NCBI GenBank assembly: GCA_030867875.1
Contig: JAOWCC010001589.1
Span: forward strand, 86,885,537-86,949,536
Length of the DNA stretch: 64,000 bases
From: Actinernus sp. WN-2022
Taxonomy: Eukaryota > Cnidaria > Anthozoa > Actiniaria > Actinernidae
Reading direction: 5' to 3'
Shown: positions 57,370-64,000 of the stretch, one piece after another
How positions within the stretch are numbered: position 1 is the stretch's first letter
Layout: each line of letters begins with the position of its first letter
Notes under the pieces: model-generated
What the model saw: only the letters and a program-made list of their open reading frames with translations
Told to the model about the DNA's origin: nothing
Databases searched by the model: none
Made by a program: the position numbers and the translations under genes

Positions 57370-60300
57370 TCAGGTCTGTGCATTATCCTCTTGAAGAAGA
57401 GGTTTGTGTTCCTCTCCTTGTTTCTTGGATATAATGCATTTAATGATGCTGCAAATCAAAAGCATTATATATTGTTAACTAATAATTATGTGGCAATGAT
57501 TGAAACAACTTATAGAAAAACATAATATTAGCAACCCTCTCAAATCATAATGCACAAGTGTGTACTAGGGTCTTTACACTTTTCAATAATATGTGATTGC
57601 ATAATGTTATTTTAAATTATTTACAAAAAATTCAGTCCAGTCAATCCATTGAAATTGCACACTGTTATTGGCTGGTGGCTGTTTTTTCTCATCTGGACCA
57701 ACTCATCCCAGTGCATTACACTTTTCACAAGGAATTTCAGAAGTCTTTGCCAATGTACTCTAGCATTGGACATCTTGTATTTATGCTACATGTACATATT
57801 TGATAACAAAGCCTAGAGTAGAATAGAAGACTAGGGGTGAATGGCAGAAAACTGCTTGTCATTTGAGTGAAAAAAAGAGTGCACCTTCAAGACAGATGTA
57901 TTGGTACTGTATGAGTTACAAGCAAAAAAATAACAATCTATTTACTAGCCTTGATCGACCAGCAACCTCAGTCCATACACAAGACCTCAAGCAAATTTTA
58001 TTTATACAGACCTCCCGGCCAGTAAATAACATACCGTTATGTACTTCCCACTAGTAGTATCACAAACTTTGTCTCTCCTCCAATGAGGAAGGAGGAGTGA
58101 TTGACAGAAGTATAAAACACAACCTTAAGGGTCGAATGAAATCAAATGAAACATCCCTGTTCCTTACCCAAGTAATGCAAATGAAATGACTGCAATTCCA
58201 GCATTGATAAAGAATGGCAGTCCTGCTGCGTATTTCCAGTGTACCTCAACAATACTCCATGCATAAAGAGGATTGAAGATTAGCTGGCTGCTGAAACTAC
58301 TCAGGCTTTCCAGAGAGGCTAGAATGGCAAATAAGGCACCTACAAATGACAAGACAATAGGCCATTTGCATCAACTGGACATGCAACATTGTCAATCAAA
58401 AATATTGGAGCTAGCTCCAATCCGCAGAGGATTTATGCATTTGTAAATCCCATAAAGCACAGGCACTCATTCTGTAATTAATTTATTTTAATTAAAGTAT
58501 CCTTATTTACTTTGTATTTTATTCCTTTAAGTAGCTTGTTTTCTGGTAAATGTTCAGGAGGAGAGCTCTCCAAGAAAGATTATAGGAGAGAAACACCTAG
58601 ATGAGTATGTTGACTGAATTCATAAATTAACTTACATGTATTGTCAAAATAAAGATCAGGGTGACTTGCAGCTTATAACATTTAGCTGAAAATGTTATAC
58701 ATTTGGTTTTACTAGGATTGATAGTGACCAGCCAGTTATTAGCCCAGTTTCTAATATTTTGAAGATCATTATTGAGTTTCGTGGCTGAGGAATTTGGAAT
58801 GTCCATGATATTGAAGAGCGAGGTATCGTCTGCATAAAGCAATTAACAGTCAGATTGAAGGTTATATATTAATATGTGATGTCATTAATATAAATAAAAA
58901 ATAATAATGGTCTGAGCACAGACCTGGGGTACCCCGGCTTTGATGTTCCTTCATTGGGACAAATGCCCATCTATCACAAATCATTATTTTCTATTAAATA
59001 ACTTTTAAAGCAACTAAGCAAATGATCTCTAACACCCAGTGATTCTAACTTATGAAGGAGACCTTTGCGGAAAACACAGTTATAACTGTAACATATATGG
59101 TAACCACATCTAAAAGACAGCTCTATAAGAAAAAAACTATATTCGAGACTAAATGTAATTTAGGCATGGTTAAATATCCAGCGAGTATTGGGGGCCCTGT
59201 GGCCTGCTCGCGTGGCACTGGGGTAGTTCTCATCCAGGACTGTGTTGTAAGTTATTGCTCGTGGTTTGGAGTTTTGCTAGTCAGTTGCATGTCGCTGTGA
59301 TCGTTTGTGACTTTACCTCCCTTGTCCACTTTTGTGTGACCCAGTGCGCTGGGCTGTTTGGTATGCCAGGGTACCTGGCAGCCGAGCTCTCAAGCATGGC
59401 TTTACAGTCAGCCCTGGCTACTGAACATCCAACTTAGGGTCCATGTTCCATTTCTGAATTAGCTGGTTTATTTAATCCACTTTAAGATGAGATGGGACCT
59501 TGACTATTATGAACAACTTACTCAATAAGTCTGGAGTAATTACAGAATGATATATTTGAAAGGGTCTTCAGCATGAATGTATAAATTCTGGTAGCATACA
59601 TTATTTTGTACTGTTAAACTAACCTTGTTCTTCCTTGGTAACCATTTGTGACATCTGTGCCCTGACACATGGTTGGGGAACTCCACTGAATAGACCAACA
59701 ACACAGGCTGAAACAGAAATCAGCTGATTTAAGATGATGTTATTAGTAATGGCAATTCTGAGGAGACACAGCTTTACTTTCTCAGTGGATTGTTTCTCAT
59801 CTGACATCTGAAAATTAACCCTTCTATAGAGATGCCATAGAACTAACAAAGTCTTCCGACCTCAGCAATATCTGGTAGGCTAGGTTCATCTCTAGGTTTG
59901 TCCAGGTAATAAGACAACATTACTTTTACAAAAACAAAACAAAAATGGCTCCAATTAATAATCACATATCATTACTACATGCAGGGCTGTCAGTAAGTTT
60001 ATTTTAGTTGCTGGGCAACTGAAAAATAGCCATTTTTGTGTGCCATAAGCTACAACTCTGGCTTTAAGCTTTACATTAAGTAACTGGTGATCATCATCAT
60101 AGTTGCTGGTGATAATCGCTGGTATAGCCAGCTTCTAATGACAGCCCTGATGAAAAATGGATGTCTGCTAAAAATACTAATGACTGTGGTACTTACACAA
60201 AAACATGTTGAGGGTTGTTTTTGAAAATCCAATCATGGTGAGGCAACCAATAAGAAACAGTGTTCCTATCTGTGCTGCAGTGTAATTAGACAGCTTTAAC

Positions 60301-63300
60301 AAGGAACACACCCATATACCAAAAACTGCACCAAATGCTTTACAACACAGAAGAGTCCCTAGGAAATACCCAATTAACGTTGCAGACCAACAGAGAGGGA
60401 ACTTTTTTCCATACAGGACAACTAATGTTGTCACAACAGACTGTGCAAGTAGAAATAAGACTGATAGGAAACAGAGCACACACAGAATCCAACGTCCCCT
60501 ACGCTTCTTCAAGTACACATTGAACACAGGCTTGATGCTGTCCCAGCTGAAGCATCGGTATGCTGTTTGAATTCTTTCCTTTGGCATTGATTCTGGCAGG
60601 AAGAATAAGATGTACACAAAATTGATTATATGGATAGATAAAATCCCCCAAAATGTTGCCTTGTATCCAAGTTGTTGAATCCAGAATCCACTTGCAAACT
60701 GCCCTATTGTTCCACCAAGGAATGCTAAGGCCTCAAGGATACCAAGCTTCATAGCACGTGATTGTGGCTGGGTGGTATCTGCCACATAGGCCAACAAAGC
60801 CAGTACCATAGTTGGATAGTAGCCTGTTATCCCTGCCATACCACCAGCTGTAATACAATAGGACAGATGTATGTGTAACTGCATGCATTATGTTCTACTT
60901 AACAAATTGACAATATTTTAGGCTCAATTTCTTTTAATGATTAACACTGCTATTTCCAGTTCTTCCAATTTTATAACTCTATGGCAACATGGAAAAAAAA
61001 TATTTTATTTCCTTTATAAAATAAATGAGTTAAAAACATGGAAAAATGCTTGTTTTAATTTGATCATCAAAACCTTTGTATGTTTCTATGGAGTTATTAA
61101 ATCACTGCTTTCAGCCAAGCATTATTAGCATACATACTATCAAATGTAGTTTATAATGTGGGCTGAGAGCTGGGTAATTGTAAGGAATTGTATAGTTTTC
61201 ACTGTCTTTATAGTGTATTGACTAAGAAGAAGAATATGTGGAGTGGCTATAGCTAACAGCCTGTCTCAGGAGCTGTTTCATAAATAATATCCTCACATTT
61301 TTCACTGGCATTGAAACATTGACTTACCAACCATCAATACATAAACAGACCACTTCATGTACATAGTTGTCAAGACAACAGCAGCATCAACTGCAGCTCC
61401 AAAGGACACAATAAGCATGAGAGGTTTGCGACCTCGTTTATCTGACCAGCTTGCTAAAAGACATGCTGCTATGATTGCAGGCATTGTCAGGGTCAGGTTA
61501 ACAGCTAGGATGTACTGTGATGCCTTCTTCTGAACTTTATCTGAACTAGAGAGAGAATAATCATAAGAGATGTTTGAAAGAAGAATGTGGCAATTATAAT
61601 CTGAACAATTTCTGGCATACAATTAAACATGAACTTTATGAACAGCTTGTAATATTCTGGAGGTACATGTACTAAATAATTGCCCTATATCATTATGACG
61701 TCAAATCAAAACAATCTATTGTTTAAACGCTAAGGATCATGGTCGTGGGAGGGGGACAAGACAGCAACAACACAAAGGAAATCGCTATCAAATGCATTTT
61801 GTAGAACGTAGAATAGCGGTAACAGTCACCAAATACGGTAAATATTGTGGGATAAATATTGATACAGCTGATATCTGGAAACCAGACAATTCGAAGTTAA
61901 ATTTTCCACAGCAGAGCAGATTTAGTTCAAAATTCCATTGTTCATGTCGATTCTGTCCCCCTCATAAACAAGCCGTGACGTCAATGATATAGGTCAATTA
62001 ACACACACTCGTGATTGTAAACTGCATGGCAGCATATTGCACCACAAGTCTGTATCTAACATCAAGTCTTTCCTTTATATCTTCAATTTGTTTTATACAA
62101 CAAATACTGTACCAATAAAATATTAATAAGCTTTAAAGCGCCTATGTAACGAAAAATCTAGGTTTCGTAAGCTGTGTGCCTGTACCTTTACGGTTCGCAT
62201 TTGGTGAAAAATGTGGTTCAGTTTGGCCGAACCCCTGGTTTTATATATAATTTTTTTAAGTTAAATTTTTGTATTTCCTTAGTCATTTTGTGCAATTAAA
62301 AATCACTTTGGAGATGTGTTAGACTTGCTCCAAGTCGAACTTGCTGAGTCACTGGGTAAGCGATTACTGGCTCAAAAAGTGAGCACGAGAATCGAAGCGA
62401 GAGGCGAGTTCGACTTGTTTCACTTGCAGGGAATTGAATTGGGAGATTATGTTTTGCTGCGAAAAAAAACTTTCAGGGGCAGAGATTACATTTTGCGCCT
62501 TTCACAAACTCTTTTCGAGTACAATCAAATTGTAAATACCACATCCACGGTCGACTGACTTGACACGTCAACATACAATGCCTGAAGAATTGATGCTTTG
62601 TGATTGGGCAAATCTTAATACATCATAAGCCACGCCTCCGGTTGAAAAATCAACCAGTAAATTTGGCGCACTGCAATTGGGAAAAGTCCTTTGTGCGGGG
62701 GGCTAAGAAGGACTTTGATAAAGTCTAGAGATGTATAGGAATCCATTTTTTGTGTTGAGGTCAGGCATAATAATATTGTCAAAATCATACAACAATTTTA
62801 TGCCGTTAAAGATATATTAATCACATACATGACGTCAAGTGGTTTGCACATTCATGTTCACAAAAGTACAAATATGGCCGACGGCAAGGCTTCTTTGAGA
62901 AAATATGACAAATGGCAGGCCCCTCAAGTAATACATTTAGAATGTGAATTGGACAAGAAAATGTACTGTATTTTGTACTATATTTATTTATGAAGATTAA
63001 TATGGATGTACAAACCACTTGACGTCACACATGTAATTAGCATATAAAATAAAAATTGTTGCATGATTTCGTCAATTATGCTTGATTTCGATACCGAAGA
63101 AATAACTAATGACTAAGGGAAGACAAAAATTTAATAAAATAAAATGGTTGATTAATTTTGTTCACTTCAGAGGCAGTGACAGAGAATGGCCACCAACCTG
63201 TGTGCAGAGCTGTTCCCATCATTTTGGTTTATACATATAGTGTTGTTATCAGTACTATTAATCTTTAAGTCATTTCTTGCCCTCTCATAAAGGTATTGCT

Positions 63301-63415
63301 GCATAACAGTTACTTCAAGGATAACACCAGCAATATACAAGAATATAACCACTTCCACTGTAATGGCACGGTTAGGGTTTTTCAGCCATGGTAGCTGGCC
63401 TTGTGTTCCTGCCAT
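57370..63415 (-). CDS. SLC46A-like: SLC46-family MFS transporter (6 coding exons)
   Basis: A membrane transporter of the major facilitator superfamily. Coding exons in transcript order: 63415-63198, 61611-61328, 60847-60197, 59707-59624, 58339-58168, 57448-57370. All junctions are GT-AG with matching phase, giving 495 aa with about 12 hydrophobic segments. Features: first membrane segment about 18-37 (VEVVIFLYIAGVILEV), a long loop to segment 2 with several N-glycosylation sequons (NST, NNT, NSS, NCS, NIS), MFS motif A as SDKRGRK (129-135), LCWSATLIGYFLG, and KTTLNMFL and EEQGALFA late in the protein, both as in SLC46A1/A3. Known members carry folate, haem or lysosomal catabolites. The substrate here cannot be told from sequence, nor can the paralogue. 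The ATG at 63415 opens MAGTQGQLPW. Confidence 0.88.
58627..58935 (-). pseudogene. LINE reverse transcriptase fragment
   Basis: The minus strand reads LYADDTSLFNIMD, then NNDLQNIRNWANNWLVTINPSKT, the catalytic YADD box and following region of a CR1-like LINE. Upstream, PGLCSDHYY is a degraded PQGSVLGPLLF-type motif out of frame. It lies in intron 4 of the SLC46-like gene. Confidence 0.85.
59143..59430 (+). repeat. Third copy of the CTAAATGTAATTTAGGCAT repeat
   Basis: It matches the copies at about 39833 and 42070 through GGGGGCCCTGTGG and TGACCCAGTGCRCTGGGCTG. It lies in intron 4 of the SLC46-like gene. Confidence 0.75.
59829..59981 (-). pseudogene. Decayed duplicate of VPS54 exon 6
   Basis: About 150 bp align with 30790-30940, covering most of VPS54 exon 6 (30877-30735) and about 60 bp of the intron before it, in the same orientation. 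Shared blocks include GACCTCAGCRATATYTGGTA and GGCTAGGTTCATCTCTA. The copy has a frameshift (the bases for DMIEM are rearranged) and ends in a TAG, so it cannot act as an exon. It lies in intron 3 of the SLC46-like gene, directly beside a foldback element. Confidence 0.85.
59982..60149. mobile_element. Foldback element with CAGGGCTGTCA ends
   Basis: CAGGGCTGTCA at 59982 is mirrored by TGACAGCCCTG ending at 60149. CAGGG ends are common among hAT-type miniature elements. No 8-bp duplication is visible. It abuts the VPS54 exon 6 duplicate. Confidence 0.55.
62830..63027. mobile_element. Miniature element with TGACGTCAAGTGGTTTG ends
   Basis: The 17-bp terminal repeat TGACGTCAAGTGGTTTG is exactly mirrored, and similarity continues inward. 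It is about 198 bp long, in intron 1 of the SLC46-like gene. No clear target duplication. Confidence 0.65.
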
Positions 63416-64000
63416 TGCTGCCCAGCCTATCTATATGATCGACCACTCCCTATAACCATGCAGAAATAAAATGCGTCTAGTGCAAGATGGCACATATTGA
63501 ATCAGGGAGGGGGGGTTGGGGGGGGGGGGGGGGGGTGGATTTGAATTTTTTTTAACCACGGTATGTCCATCAGGATAAATGTATAAAAAGATTAAAATCT
63601 ATAATATACATTAATATATTATAACATTTACTAAAATAAATGCTAAAATAAACAAATCTAAGCTATGATAATAGCTATGATAACTCGCTGCAAGTTTGAA
63701 AGTACGGCGATGTTTGTCTGTTTGTTTCTCTGTATGTTATTATTTATGAGTCAAGTCACGTGAGAATGTGAGCTAGCGCATAGCTAAGTGAGCACGGAGG
63801 TACAAAGTGCAGGTTGACAGTTTTCGGTTGATATAAAATGAAATAAACTTATGGGCATGACTTTGGCAATCCTCGCTGGTTCTGCAAGAACCCACATTAT
63901 CCTTCGCAGTCGTCACGCAGTTTTTTGTTTGCCGCTTCAAATTCCGGCTTTGTCTCCGTCTCCTTACTTTGCTGAACTACTCAGAAACTTAATTTATCCT
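63416..64000. other. Upstream flank of the SLC46-like gene
   Basis: A G-rich run near 63505-63536 is followed by AT-rich sequence. It presumably includes the 5' untranslated region and promoter. No coding sequence is recognised to the window edge. Confidence 0.4.

Noticed and set aside
59619..59849. 76-residue minus-strand frame reading through SLC46-like exon 4
   Set aside because: The upstream part is intron. The true exon 4 is 59707-59624 by splice sites and phase, and the start falls in the decayed VPS54 exon copy.
62316..62558. 80-residue open frame in SLC46-like intron 1
   Set aside because: No recognised domain and no splice continuity with the gene. It lies in what looks like repeat sequence.

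Overview
This is metazoan nuclear DNA: AT-rich, with GT-AG introns of up to several kb and a dense load of SINEs, LINEs, LTR-element remains, DNA transposons and foldback repeats. Three complete conserved genes can be built exon by exon with every splice phase consistent. The moderately diverged RAD51, long introns and tRNA-SINEs suggest a marine invertebrate, perhaps non-bilaterian (sponge or cnidarian). That placement is inference.

Layout. 1-2924: 3' part of a decayed Ty3/gypsy retrotransposon with its 3' LTR, then a SINE, a LINE tail, foldbacks and a 127-bp tandem array. 6349-44315 (minus): VPS54, a GARP tethering-complex subunit, 25 coding exons and 1002 aa, with an N-terminal Cys/His zinc-finger-like module. 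Its introns hold most of the repeats: a 31-copy 32-bp minisatellite inside one terminal inverted repeat of a DNA element, two tandem arrays made from SINE tRNA-like heads, a 69-bp array that copies the exon 13 splice acceptor, a decayed pogo-type transposon with TA target duplications, and several foldback elements. 44316-45111: short intergenic region between divergent VPS54 and RAD51. 45112-55600 (plus): RAD51 recombinase, 8 coding exons, 345 aa. Intron 5 holds a Ty3/gypsy integrase fossil. 57370-63415 (minus): SLC46-family transporter of the major facilitator superfamily, 6 coding exons, 495 aa. Its intron 3 carries a decayed copy of VPS54 exon 6.

The three genes act in different processes (Golgi retrograde tethering, homologous recombination, solute transport). 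The only structural link is the head-to-head VPS54/RAD51 arrangement.

The most unusual material is in the repeats. Four foldback elements share only the termini TAGCCT...AGGCTA and are flanked by 9-bp target duplications (three exact, one 8/9). A fifth has the termini but no visible duplication. In addition, tandem arrays here repeatedly arise from functional pieces of DNA: SINE promoter heads, transposon ends and a splice acceptor.
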